DNA of 64,000 nt from assembly GCA_020631405.1 (NCBI GenBank), contig JAHDHH010000011.1, positions 1 to 64,000 of the forward strand. Direction: 5' to 3'. The DNA is from Saprospiraceae bacterium (lineage in GTDB: Bacteria > Bacteroidota > Bacteroidia > Chitinophagales > Saprospiraceae). The position numbers and the translations under genes are program-made. Every line of letters starts with the position of its first letter. Within the stretch, counting starts at the first letter, position 1. Shown here one piece after another: positions 18,509 to 27,621 of the stretch. The notes beneath the pieces were generated by a model, which saw nothing but the letters and a program-made list of their open reading frames with translations, had not been told where the DNA came from and ran no database searches.

Positions 18509-20914
18509 TTAGAATTCTACTTTATACATAAAGTTAGGAAAGAATCCTATCTGATAGACATCATTCACTTGATTCGTGTTTCTATTATAAGACTGTCTGA
18601 ATATATTTTCAGTATTCGTAACATTCTGTATGTCAAAAAAGAGGGCTTGAGAAAACTTACGTTTAGTATTATTGAGCTTGATTCCAAACTTGACATCCCA
18701 TCGGAAGTAAGGAGCATATTGTAAGTCATATGCTTGACTTTCGTCCAATACTTGAAACTCATTTACTCGAGATGCCTCTAGGTCTACTGGAGTATAGTAC
18801 CTTCCTCCTGCCGTTGTCAACTTAGTATCAAAGGTGAAGCGATGTTGCTTATCTTTTCCCCAGTTAAATTCTCTACCACCTAGGATATTGAGTACATATT
18901 GATTGTTGAAAGCTGTATTCCTTTCTATTCCATCACTTGGTGTAAACTTAGAATCAAAAAGAGAACCCGTAGCTAAGAAGTAGTAACCACTACTGAAAAA
19001 TCTCTCCAAGGTCAATTCTACACCTTGATTATTACCAGTCCCTGTATTCACTAGGTTATTCTTATCAATCGGAAAACCAAAGTCAGCTCCCACATTCAAT
19101 ACTGAAAAAGTGCTTGGCTCCACATCTACTGGGACATCAAAGAGTGACTGATAGTAGACCTCTAGTTTAGCCCTCCAACTTGAGTTAATCTTGTAGTCAT
19201 AGCCGAGGACGAACTGGTGACTCCTTGTAAATCCAAGAGCTCGATTGGGATAGGTAGCCTCATTATCTACGATCATACTAGCTAGCTGTATTGGGAGTGG
19301 CTGAGTCTGACTATGTAAGCCGTACCCCAGGTTGATCCTATGCTGGTCTGTGACTTGCCAGTTGAGAGCTGCACGAGGTTCTATGGCTATATCTTCATTG
19401 AGGTCATAATACATACCATGGATTCCTAGGTTGGCCGTCCATGCCTTACTCAACTTATATTGTCCCTGTAGAAATGGTTGAACAGTAGCCGTCGTCTCAT
19501 CGAATTTGTATATCTCTATCAGGTCCAATATGCCATCTCCATCGTCATCTATACCTTGCTCTCCACTATCTTGACTGAGGTTGACATTGACCCGTTCATA
19601 CAGTACTCCTCCTCTTAGCGTAAGTCGATTACTTACCTTGCTATTGTAGTAAGTAGATACAGAAAGTCTTGTCTGCGAATCATCACCGATCACAAGTGGC
19701 GAAGAAAACTCATCAGACTCTCCAATGTTATAATACCGATCTCTACCAAATACCACTGAACTACCAGAGTAGCCTACTACTGTCCTCAGATAGCTTTTGT
19801 CATTAAGTAGGATGTTGTGCTTGAGTCCAATGACGCCAAACTTTGACTCTGCTCGAGCATCCTCATCGTCTGCAGCAAATAGATCAGTGCTATCCACCTC
19901 AGTAGCTAGAAACTCAATATCACTCGTCCCTCCTATTCCAAATAGGGTAAAATTGCCTAGCTTGCTCTTTCCAAAGTCAAGCTTAAATGAAATATCAGAA
20001 TAGTTAGGGACTGCATTAGTGCCTATATTCATTCCAAGTGCCTGGGCTATACCTAAGAAAGAATATCTATACCCAATGATGAAGCTACTATTGTTCTGTT
20101 TTGAAATGGGGCCTTCTATCATTGCTTCAAATCCAGTGATGGCGCCAATCTGAGCCATGTACTCCATCTTATCCTTGTTCCCACTTCTGAAACCTAGGTC
20201 AAATACTCCAGAAATAGCATTGCCATATTCTGAAGGAAAGGCACTTGTCATGAAGTCAGAGTTCTTTAGAAAGTTAGGATTGAGGGCACTGACGGGTCCA
20301 CCAGTAGTACCGACTGTAGAGAAGTGGTTGGGAGAAGGGATCGGGATACCTTCAAGTCTCCAAAGCAACCCTGTTGGGCTATTCCCTCTTATGACAATGT
20401 CATTCCTACTATCATCAGCTGTGCTGACACCAGCAAAGTTACCCGCTAGCCGACCCACATCACTCCTACCTCCAGAATACCTATTAACCTCTTCCATGCT
20501 AAACTGCCGAGAGGATACGGTTGCCATATCATTGATAGACTTATCCTTGTCAATCGCAGCTGTGATAACTACTTCATCCAGTGTGACTAAAGACTCTTCC
20601 ATCTCTATATTCAAGTATACTTCTTTACCAGCAGTGACATCGATATTCTGAATGACTATTGGCTCATAGCCCAAGTAATTCACTTCAAATGTCTGTCTTC
20701 CTAGTGGAATATTTCTTAGTACAAATTGACCATCAATATCTGTTGTTGTTCCATTACTTTCACCAGTACTCAACAGTTGAACAGTAGCACCGATGAGTGG
20801 TATTTCTGATTGCTTATCTAAGACTAGACCTTTGACATTCTGCGTACCATTCTGAGCTAGTATCATGGTAGTTGCTATTACAAATAGCACTAAAGTTTGG
20901 ATAAATCGTTTCAT
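18509..20914 (-). CDS. TonB-dependent outer-membrane receptor with carboxypeptidase-like domain
   Basis: The 801-residue protein has a signal peptide (cleavage near A-Q-N, about residue 21), a carboxypeptidase-D-like regulatory domain at about 27-110 (G-L-V-L-D-K-Q-S, Y-L-G-Y-E-P), and a plug at about 125-235 with I-V-I-R-G-N-S-P-T-G and the usual Y-G-N-A-I-S-G-V-F segment. The rest is a 22-stranded barrel ending in a C-terminal Phe. It has no SusD partner, so it is a stand-alone receptor rather than a SusCD pump; the ligand is unknown. It is the first gene of an operon with a LytS kinase and LytTR regulator. The closest -7 match upstream is CATATTTG, one base off consensus. Confidence 0.92.
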   Translation of the reverse strand: MKRFIQTLVLFVIATTMILAQNGTQNVKGLVLDKQSEIPLIGATVQLLSTGESNGTTTDIDGQFVLRNIPLGRQTFEVNYLGYEPIVIQNIDVTAGKEVYLNIEMEESLVTLDEVVITAAIDKDKSINDMATVSSRQFSMEEVNRYSGGRSDVGRLAGNFAGVSTADDSRNDIVIRGNSPTGLLWRLEGIPIPSPNHFSTVGTTGGPVSALNPNFLKNSDFMTSAFPSEYGNAISGVFDLGFRSGNKDKMEYMAQIGAITGFEAMIEGPISKQNNSSFIIGYRYSFLGIAQALGMNIGTNAVPNYSDISFKLDFGKSKLGNFTLFGIGGTSDIEFLATEVDSTDLFAADDEDARAESKFGVIGLKHNILLNDKSYLRTVVGYSGSSVVFGRDRYYNIGESDEFSSPLVIGDDSQTRLSVSTYYNSKVSNRLTLRGGVLYERVNVNLSQDSGEQGIDDDGDGILDLIEIYKFDETTATVQPFLQGQYKLSKAWTANLGIHGMYYDLNEDIAIEPRAALNWQVTDQHRINLGYGLHSQTQPLPIQLASMIVDNEATYPNRALGFTRSHQFVLGYDYKINSSWRAKLEVYYQSLFDVPVDVEPSTFSVLNVGADFGFPIDKNNLVNTGTGNNQGVELTLERFFSSGYYFLATGSLFDSKFTPSDGIERNTAFNNQYVLNILGGREFNWGKDKQHRFTFDTKLTTAGGRYYTPVDLEASRVNEFQVLDESQAYDLQYAPYFRWDVKFGIKLNNTKRKFSQALFFDIQNVTNTENIFRQSYNRNTNQVNDVYQIGFFPNFMYKVEF

Positions 20915-21015
20915 TGTATTCTGAATTTTGATTCAAATATGATGGATATTCAACTCTCCTGAAACTTCTTTCTTATGAACTGTCAGATATCTATGGTGGA
21001 TTGTAATCATAGCAG

Positions 21016-21453
21016 TTAGCTCAAGTTGCGTTGTTCGACAATGCTTTTAAGCTTAGCATTCATTGCCCTGAATCCTGGTGCTGTCTCATTGTCCAATTTT
21101 TTGCTAAAAGGTCTTACTAATAAGCCATTAAAATACTTTGATTGCATAAATGTCACTGTCCCATCTTGATTATCGACAAGCTTAAAGATATGCTCTCCAT
21201 CAAATAATCCTTTGAATAATAAGCGACCAATCCACCTTAACTCAACACAGTGTTCACAAACCAAAATGGTTGGTTTGAACTTCATCCCATTGACATTGAT
21301 GGCTATAGTGTTTCCCACTTCGACATCGCCCGTCAAACTCTTAATGAATGGATTCCAACTGGGATAAGACTCAAAATCCGTCAATACCTCCCAGACTTGC
21401 TTAGGAGTAGCATGAATGATGATTTCCGTTTCAATGACTTTAGCATGTGCCAT
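21016..21453 (-). CDS. SRPBCC (START-like) domain protein
   Basis: The start is placed at ATG 21453 (M-A-H-A-K); a longer frame adds nine unconvincing residues. The 145-residue product is a single SRPBCC domain: T-E-I-I-I-H-A-T-P-K-Q-V-W-E-V-L-T-D-F, then Y-P-S-W-N-P-F-I, the classic polyketide-cyclase/START-like opening. A C-terminal helix ends the domain. These proteins bind hydrophobic ligands in a deep cavity. There is no signal peptide, so it is cytoplasmic. It lies 92 bp downstream of a Crp/Fnr-type regulator on the same strand, but nothing links the two functionally. Confidence 0.85.
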   Translation of the reverse strand: MAHAKVIETEIIIHATPKQVWEVLTDFESYPSWNPFIKSLTGDVEVGNTIAINVNGMKFKPTILVCEHCVELRWIGRLLFKGLFDGEHIFKLVDNQDGTVTFMQSKYFNGLLVRPFSKKLDNETAPGFRAMNAKLKSIVEQRNLS

Positions 21454-21545
21454 GATGATCTTGTTTTTTAAAGTAAGCATCTACAAATACTGTAGAATCA
21501 TACCTCAAAGATCAGCCAAGCAAATCTGGCTACTCTTGATATAAA

Positions 21546-22121
21546 TCAAGAAATCTTTTTATTTCGAATTCTGCTTAAAGTTTCTGGAGACATACCCATC
21601 ATCGAGGCAATATATTGGAGAGGCACATTATTGAATAATTCTGGACTCTGAGCATACAAGACATCATATCTATCTTCTGAAGACATGGATAATTGGCTAA
21701 AGACTCTATTTTCTAAGGCTACAAAACACTTGGCAATGAATAGCTTCTCCAACTCACTCCATGTAGTGACTAGATTGCCAATCTTTTTATAGTTTTCTGC
21801 AGTTAAAGTATACATCTCACACTCTGTCAATGCCTGAATATTCCACCTTGATGGAGTCCCAAACATATAACTTGATAAGTCTGCAGCAAAAGAACTGGGA
21901 GTTGATATCCATTGAGTGATTTCTTTATTTCCATTAGAATCTAGAGCATACATCCGCAAGTAACCCTCTCGAACAAAGCACAACGAGTCGCTATACCCAC
22001 CTGACTTGAGCAGATAATCTCCCTTTTCTAGATGTCTTTGCTCGAATAGTGAAGCAATACTTGCTAAATGACTGGCAGGAATGCCAAAATAGGATTGGAT
22101 ATATTGCTCTAGCTCATTCAT
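21546..22121 (-). CDS. Crp/Fnr family transcriptional regulator
   Basis: The 191-residue protein has a cyclic-nucleotide-binding-type beta barrel at about 20-125 (L-E-K-G-D-Y-L-L-K-S-G, F-V-R-E-G-Y-L-R-M-Y, E-I-T-Q-W) and a short C-terminal helix-turn-helix (V-P-L-Q-Y-I-A-S-M-M-G-M-S-P-E-T-L-S-R-I-R). No Cys cluster for an iron-sulphur centre is present, so it is not an FNR oxygen sensor. The ligand-binding arginine and serine of true CRP are not evident, so it may not bind cAMP. This is a common Bacteroidota type. Its ATG overlaps the stop codon of the acyltransferase gene upstream by 4 bp (ATGA), so the two are translationally coupled. Confidence 0.88.
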   Translation of the reverse strand: MNELEQYIQSYFGIPASHLASIASLFEQRHLEKGDYLLKSGGYSDSLCFVREGYLRMYALDSNGNKEITQWISTPSSFAADLSSYMFGTPSRWNIQALTECEMYTLTAENYKKIGNLVTTWSELEKLFIAKCFVALENRVFSQLSMSSEDRYDVLYAQSPELFNNVPLQYIASMMGMSPETLSRIRNKKIS

Positions 22122-23278
22122 ATCAAGTCCTGATACTTCCTAGCCTTCCAGATTCTGAATAAATCAAAGTAGAATATGGCAAACAATCCAAACCCAGCAA
22201 GGATCAGTGGTGGCCAGAATGTCCCAAAGGCAAACCAAGAAACGAGGTCTACAATAGTGTATAGGATAACCATAGTAAACATTACGATTGCCACCCGAAG
22301 TGACAAATAAAATTCATTACGCTTGATGAGCTTCCTAGTCAGAGTATGGCTATACTGCAATGGGATATAGTGTAAGAGCTTACCCACATAGGCAGGTATG
22401 AATCCAAGGACTAATACGACCTTGTGCCAAAAAGTCAATTGCTGTGACTTGACTATGTCGGCAAAAGAGAGATTCTGTTCCCAGAGCATCTTTGCATGAC
22501 TTGCTATTGGCGTAGTATCCACCTCTGCACCATTTGCTAGCATCTCCTCTGCTTCCTTCCACTGAGTAGTAAAAGACTTACCAAAAGCAGCTTGCTTATG
22601 CATCAGCATTTCGAATTGGTCTTCCTCCTCCTTGGTGATCTGTGGGAGTAAGTCCTCAAAGACTAATCTAGTTTCATCGAGTAGCTTCTTAGCAAAAGAC
22701 ACAGTATTATCGCCATCTGACAAATACGATTGAGCAGCGATCGGATCACCAATGATGATGCTAGTATCCCCACGCATGATATTAGGGTCACTGTAGCAAA
22801 ATCCTACTGGGATTATCTGGATATCTGCATCTGGGTGCTGCTCTATAGCCTTGAATGCAATATGGGCAAACCCTTTTTTGATCGGTCGAAGTCGGCGGAC
22901 TTGATTGTTACTCCCTTCTGCAAAGATGATGAGGAGTTTGTTTTTCATAATGTGATCTACACAGTTCTGAAAGGTCTGCTCATTATCTCTAATTGTATTG
23001 TATCCTTCTTCAGATTTGAAAATGGGAATGCCATGGATCTGATCAAGAAACCAAGCAAAGACTTTATTGACCTTCCAATAGCTACCATTGATCAAGAAAG
23101 ATAGAGGTCTGATAATCCAAGTAGCCAAAATGATTGGCTCAAGGTAGGCAGATGGGTGGTTAGAAACGAAGATTACAGGTTTGTCCTTTGGAATCTTCTC
23201 TCTTCCAACTATCTCCACTCGTCGATAGGTAAACTGCAGCGTTATCCTAATCAGTATTTTTAAGAATGTATAGACCAT
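22118..23278 (-). CDS. PlsC-type glycerophosphate acyltransferase family protein
   Basis: The 386-residue protein has a PlsC acyltransferase domain at about 10-200. The active-site box is S-N-H-P-S-A-Y-L-E-P (His41, Glu47), where this family usually has an aspartate. F-A-E-G-S-N-N replaces the typical F-P-E-G-T-R, and I-I-P-V-G is present near 180. The C-terminal part has two or three membrane helices (about 295-375). Known relatives acylate lysophosphatidate or related lipids at the inner membrane; the substituted residues leave the exact activity uncertain. The gene ends in a 4-bp overlap with a Crp/Fnr-type regulator. Confidence 0.85.
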   Translation of the reverse strand: MVYTFLKILIRITLQFTYRRVEIVGREKIPKDKPVIFVSNHPSAYLEPIILATWIIRPLSFLINGSYWKVNKVFAWFLDQIHGIPIFKSEEGYNTIRDNEQTFQNCVDHIMKNKLLIIFAEGSNNQVRRLRPIKKGFAHIAFKAIEQHPDADIQIIPVGFCYSDPNIMRGDTSIIIGDPIAAQSYLSDGDNTVSFAKKLLDETRLVFEDLLPQITKEEEDQFEMLMHKQAAFGKSFTTQWKEAEEMLANGAEVDTTPIASHAKMLWEQNLSFADIVKSQQLTFWHKVVLVLGFIPAYVGKLLHYIPLQYSHTLTRKLIKRNEFYLSLRVAIVMFTMVILYTIVDLVSWFAFGTFWPPLILAGFGLFAIFYFDLFRIWKARKYQDLI

Positions 23279-23419
23279 AATTATCCCTCAAAGCTAAGGA
23301 ATGGCAGATAAAATGTTACTACATCTGGACTACCTTATGCATTGTGATCACTTCTTTACTACTACTATTGATAAGATAATAAACATTAATGATTAGAAGT
23401 AAGTCTTGAATTACCTAAT

Positions 23420-23469
23420 TTGACACTTATCATTCATCAATTTGCAATCATTAACTTGACAAGTGTCAA
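23420..23469. promoter_or_regulatory. Palindrome TTGACAAGTGTCAA with an upstream half-site
   Basis: A palindrome with 6-bp arms (TTGACA/TGTCAA, centre AG) spans 23456-23469. A related half, TTGACACTT, lies at 23420-23428, 36 bp away start to start. They sit in the 239-bp divergent region, 49-98 bp before the start of the plus-strand hydrolase gene. This looks like a two-site operator. No Bacteroidota consensus promoter is obvious nearby. Confidence 0.45.
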
Positions 23470-23517
23470 TCAATTGAGTCATGATACATATCTTAGACAA
23501 TATTCAATCCTCGTAAT

Positions 23518-24036
23518 ATGAGCAATGAAGTCTTAATAATATCAGATATGTGGGGTGAACAAGACTCTGAATGGTTTTCGATGTGGAAAGCTATGATTAC
23601 TGACAAGACAAGATTGACATTCTATGATTCTAGTAAATTAGGCCGTGTCATTCTAAAACAACGATCACCAGATCAGATTCACAATCAGTTCGTCACTTTT
23701 GGAATTGATCATGCTGTCAAAGCACTATTAGCTGCCGAACATAATGCTAAAATCTGTATCGGGTGCAGTGTTGGTGGAGTAATCGCGTGGAGAGCAGCCC
23801 TCCAAGGACTACGCATTGATAAGCTAATTACAATTTCTTCGACTCGACTAAGATACGAAGTTGAAACACCGCTTTGTCAAGTTGAAAATTACTTTGGTGA
23901 ACATGATCCATACAAGCCAAATACAGCATGGCTATCAACAATTGGAAAGGTTACTTCAACATTGATTCCAGGTGGACATGACATCTATGCACAGCAGGCA
24001 GTCATATCCAAAATCTTCAAAGAATTGAATCTGTAA
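23518..24036 (+). CDS. Small alpha/beta-hydrolase-like protein
   Basis: The 172-residue product carries the marks of a minimal alpha/beta hydrolase: a nucleophile-elbow-like G-C-S-V-G-G (Ser84), a possible acid in F-G-E-H-D (about 133), and a His in P-G-G-H-D (about 155). It starts with a strand (E-V-L-I-I-S-D-M-W-G) rather than a signal peptide, so it is cytoplasmic. The lid and oxyanion loop common in larger members are missing, and I do not recognise the subfamily. It stands alone, divergent from the PlsC-type gene and convergent with a TonB receptor gene, with operator-like palindromes upstream. Confidence 0.65.
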   Translation: MSNEVLIISDMWGEQDSEWFSMWKAMITDKTRLTFYDSSKLGRVILKQRSPDQIHNQFVTFGIDHAVKALLAAEHNAKICIGCSVGGVIAWRAALQGLRIDKLITISSTRLRYEVETPLCQVENYFGEHDPYKPNTAWLSTIGKVTSTLIPGGHDIYAQQAVISKIFKELNL

Positions 24037-24077
24037 TTCTGAACTCAAGAGTGTCTTACTTGCAAATAGCATTCTTC

Positions 24078-26690
24078 TTACCAATAATACCGCAACAACA
24101 CCAATGCCGTACGATCCAATAAGGCTTTTTGAATAGATTTCAGACTATACTCCTCGGTAGTATCAGTGTAATCTACATAGTATTCTCTTGCGACAACATT
24201 GGTCCTGTCTAATAGATTGAGTAGTGAGCATGAGACTTCGATACCAGAGGGTTTACTTGGCTTCAAGTCAAACCGATAAGCTAAGTTGAGGTCGAGTCTC
24301 AGGTATCGGTCAAGCCGCTCACTATTGAATGCATCATATCTTAGGTAATACAGAAACGGAGGCTCTGCATTGGGTTCCTCCTCATTGAGTGTCATGATAC
24401 CTAGAGAGTAAGGTAGACCAGAGTGGTAGTTAGTATTTACTGACACTTGAAATCCCTTGTACTTGTAGTTAGTTACCAGACTCATAGTATGACGAATATC
24501 ATTCGGTGCAGCAAAAGCCTCATCCGAAATATCGGGAAAGTCATATTGGGCCTGACCAAGAGAATAGCTCAACCAAGTACTAATTCCAGCAGACCATCTT
24601 TTCTTGACTAAGCAATCTATACCAATTACCCTTGAAGAGCCTTTTTCAAAACCACCGATATCTCCAAGGATGCCCAATTGCGGACCTAGAGTAGTGATAT
24701 TACTTGTACGGTTATAGTAGGCATCAATATCGAGTAGCCACTTATCTTTCTGGTATACTGCACCAAGTGCCATTTTATCTGCTTGTTGGGATAGTGACTG
24801 TCCCGAGGCATTGAGTATCCACAAGGGATTGTCGACTCTGATTTGTTCGGCCCCGAGATTTGTCAATTGACTGATGAATTGATGATAGATTCCAGCATCT
24901 GACTTGAGCCTTAGATGGTCGCTGATCACATATTGAAGATTTATCCTTGGGGAATGAAACCACTTATCCACTTCTTGGTAGTACGAGGATCGATTGCCTC
25001 CATCAACCTGAAGACGCTTACCTGCATAACTTATTGACTGGAATAAGTTATGAAAACTCCCTTGCTCTGACTCATTGGGAACAAACGAAGCATCAAAGTT
25101 GATCACGTCTCCTAGGTCTAAGGTTACAGCTTTGCTATTGTATTCGTAGCCCAGTCTTAATTGACTTTTTGACCCTAACTTAATATCATTAGAAAAGGTA
25201 GCACTCAGCTCTTGGATAGCATTGACCTGGTCATTGGCATAGATGGTAATCCCTTCTTCAAATTCTCTCTTATCATACTCATTGGAGTAGGATGACTGAT
25301 ACAGTGAGAGACTAGTGGTCCAATCCTCTGTCAATACTACTTCCGATTCTAGGCTGATGATTTGAGTATTGAGATTGATATTGTCCTGCGACAAAAAGGT
25401 GCCCTCGTCAAACCAAAAAGCATAAGTAAAATCTTGGGCATTGCTATAAAAACCAGCATTTACTAGCACCTTACTTGACGGCCTGTATAGCACTTTGGCA
25501 TTCCAATCATGAAAAGCCAAGGTTTGTTCAGTATTCAAGTTCATGTCACTAGCTTGATCATCAATAATAGAAAATTGAAACACCTTATCGGTATAGCTTT
25601 GCAAGGTGGGAGAATCAAACAACTTATTGATACTTTGTCTTCCTGCTATTTCGAGACTGACCTGATCTTTGACAAGTGGGATTGATAGATTACTATGCAA
25701 CTCCGTAAATGTCGTCCCTACACTCCCATGAAACCCAGTGGGCAAGTCATCTGCTAAAGAGATGTCCAAGATACCACCTACACGATTGTCATATTTTGGA
25801 TCATAAGCACCCTTATATATACTTACCTCTTCCACAGAGAATGGATTAATTGCAGAGACCATCCCAAAGACGTGGCCAGCGTTGTAAAGTGGCACTCCCT
25901 CCCATAAGACCAGATTTTGACCTGGGTTGCTTCCTCTAATTTGAAGGTTGGAAGCACTATCGTCGATACTATTGATACCAGGAAGCAATTGGGCTGTCTT
26001 CAATATATCATGCTCTACATTGGAGTGGCTGTTTGACAATTGGTCAAAGTCTAGCTTAAATCCCGTGTACTCTTCCCCAAGAGCAATACCATCAAGTAAA
26101 TAATCACTGATGATAATTTCCTGTCTGAAGATTGCCTCGTTGACCTCCATCCTAAAGGTTGGACAAGTATTGTTTTTGATATCTTGTAGACTAAAGCGAA
26201 TAGGTTGGTAGCCTAGGTAGGTAATTGCCACCTCTTGGTTCTTGTAGCCCTTAAAGTCAAATTCAAAATACCCAGAATCATCAGATTGTATACCAATGGT
26301 AGTATCTAAGACAGCAATATTAGCAGCTACAAGTGGTTCTTCACTCAGAGCATCAATGATGCTTCCGCAAATCCGATAAGACTCAGGGTTGGGAAGGTAG
26401 ACAAGGACAGTGTTTCCTTGTAGTTCATACAATAATGGACTATTATAAAAGACTTTATCTAAGGTCTCTTCAACTGTTGAGAGTTCTAACTGGCCATAGC
26501 AAGTGTAGCCTGCAAGCAAAGAAGGATCATAGTTGAAGATGTAGTCAGTGCTATCTTCTATCCTGTCAATTGCCTTGGTAATAGGTATTGGAAGTTCTTC
26601 TGGTTTAGATTGTCCTAGGAGCCAGCTACTACAAAACACCACTACAATACTGATCAAGAAGTACTTAATATGCTTAGCTGGTTTATTCAA
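24078..26690 (-). CDS. FecA-like TonB-dependent receptor with N-terminal STN domain
   Basis: The 870-residue protein has a signal peptide, an STN signalling domain (about 33-100; A-I-D-R-I-E-D-S-T-D-Y-I-F-N-Y), a carboxypeptidase-like domain (about 105-190), a plug (about 220-320, with L-Q-I-R-G-S-N-P-G-Q-N and Y-D-N-R-V-G-G-I-L) and a barrel ending in R-Y-Y-W. STN domains contact FecR-type anti-sigma proteins, so binding of ligand outside should be passed to the sigma factor encoded upstream. The start is TTG 26690; the frame has a stop immediately before it and the codon overlaps the FecR stop by 8 bp. No SusD-like partner is present. The ligand is unknown. Confidence 0.92.
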   Translation of the reverse strand: MNKPAKHIKYFLISIVVVFCSSWLLGQSKPEELPIPITKAIDRIEDSTDYIFNYDPSLLAGYTCYGQLELSTVEETLDKVFYNSPLLYELQGNTVLVYLPNPESYRICGSIIDALSEEPLVAANIAVLDTTIGIQSDDSGYFEFDFKGYKNQEVAITYLGYQPIRFSLQDIKNNTCPTFRMEVNEAIFRQEIIISDYLLDGIALGEEYTGFKLDFDQLSNSHSNVEHDILKTAQLLPGINSIDDSASNLQIRGSNPGQNLVLWEGVPLYNAGHVFGMVSAINPFSVEEVSIYKGAYDPKYDNRVGGILDISLADDLPTGFHGSVGTTFTELHSNLSIPLVKDQVSLEIAGRQSINKLFDSPTLQSYTDKVFQFSIIDDQASDMNLNTEQTLAFHDWNAKVLYRPSSKVLVNAGFYSNAQDFTYAFWFDEGTFLSQDNINLNTQIISLESEVVLTEDWTTSLSLYQSSYSNEYDKREFEEGITIYANDQVNAIQELSATFSNDIKLGSKSQLRLGYEYNSKAVTLDLGDVINFDASFVPNESEQGSFHNLFQSISYAGKRLQVDGGNRSSYYQEVDKWFHSPRINLQYVISDHLRLKSDAGIYHQFISQLTNLGAEQIRVDNPLWILNASGQSLSQQADKMALGAVYQKDKWLLDIDAYYNRTSNITTLGPQLGILGDIGGFEKGSSRVIGIDCLVKKRWSAGISTWLSYSLGQAQYDFPDISDEAFAAPNDIRHTMSLVTNYKYKGFQVSVNTNYHSGLPYSLGIMTLNEEEPNAEPPFLYYLRYDAFNSERLDRYLRLDLNLAYRFDLKPSKPSGIEVSCSLLNLLDRTNVVAREYYVDYTDTTEEYSLKSIQKALLDRTALVLLRYYW

Positions 26691-27582
26691 TCACAACTGT
26701 GTTTTCATCCTGACTTATGGTATAGCTAAGACCCAAAGGTCTACAAATACTGCGTAGCGCTTGGTCTAAGTCAACATGGGTGAAATTACCTGAAAAATTT
26801 CTATCCTGCGACCTTAACTCAACTTTGATTTGATATTGTCGTTCGAGCTCATCACAGACGATCCTTAGGTTATCATTATAAAATCTAGATGTCCCACTTT
26901 GCCACGTTGGGGAGGTATTGTTGATGCCTTGTTTAGCTTCCATAGATCCTCCGATGATGTTCACCCCTTCTTGAGCAGTCAATACTGTGGCTTGATCACC
27001 AGAAACTACCTGAACCTTACCCTCATAACACTCAACGTATAGGTTGCTACCCCATGCTCTGACGTTGAATTGTGTGCCTAGGACAGTGATAGTCCCATTG
27101 GGAGTATTGACTGTAAATGGAGAACCCTTACTTACTTCAAATGTTGCCTCTCCTGTCAGTTCAATTGTCCTCTCTGTTGACCAATCGGCACTATTGTATG
27201 CTATACTCGAGCCGTCGTTGAGCCAAATTTCAGAGCCATCCTCCATAGCTAGGTGCTCTGTCTGACCATAGTAAGCTTGAAGGACTTCTCCTTGGTTAAG
27301 CAAGTACTTACTCCCTACGAAAGTAATGATGAGGAAGCTTGCCGCAATACCGCTTAGTGCAAATCTATTAAGCTTTCTTACCCGAGTGGGTGATGTCTGT
27401 TGGCCTTCCCTGAACTTTTCATAACCTTTAGTAGTGTCATAGCTAGGCATGGTCCAATTATCCATAGTCTGAACTACCTTCTTCAATTCCATCAATGCCT
27501 CAGATCCTTCTAATGCCTGAAGTTCAGCATCGCTGATCTCTCCATTCAGCCACTTTGCATAACGTAGATCGTTGTTTTCCAT
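26683..27582 (-). CDS. FecR family anti-sigma protein
   Basis: The 299-residue protein has a cytoplasmic N-terminal part (W-L-N-G-E-I-S-D-A-E near 13-22), one membrane helix at about 72-90 (F-A-L-S-G-I-A-A-S-F-L-I), the FecR domain at about 105-200 (L-A-M-E-D-G-S-E-I-W-L-N-D-G-S, G-E-A-T-F-E-V, F-N-V-R-A-W), and a DUF4974 STN-like domain at the C-terminus (about 225-299). It should hold the ECF sigma factor at the inner membrane and release it when the TonB receptor STN domain signals. The gene lies between the sigma gene (39 bp upstream) and the receptor gene (8-bp overlap), the standard order. Confidence 0.93.
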   Translation of the reverse strand: MENNDLRYAKWLNGEISDAELQALEGSEALMELKKVVQTMDNWTMPSYDTTKGYEKFREGQQTSPTRVRKLNRFALSGIAASFLIITFVGSKYLLNQGEVLQAYYGQTEHLAMEDGSEIWLNDGSSIAYNSADWSTERTIELTGEATFEVSKGSPFTVNTPNGTITVLGTQFNVRAWGSNLYVECYEGKVQVVSGDQATVLTAQEGVNIIGGSMEAKQGINNTSPTWQSGTSRFYNDNLRIVCDELERQYQIKVELRSQDRNFSGNFTHVDLDQALRSICRPLGLSYTISQDENTVVIE

Positions 27583-27621
27583 GGTTATATTTCTTTTAGA
27601 ACAATCCTGTTGCCAAACACC

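Noticed and set aside
20157-20651. 164-residue plus-strand frame inside the TonB receptor gene
   Set aside because: Antisense shadow over the plug domain with no recognisable features.
20925-20950. Promoter -7 element CATATTTG upstream of the first TonB receptor gene
   Set aside because: One mismatch at the first base and no -33 TTTG at the right distance, so it was not called as a feature.
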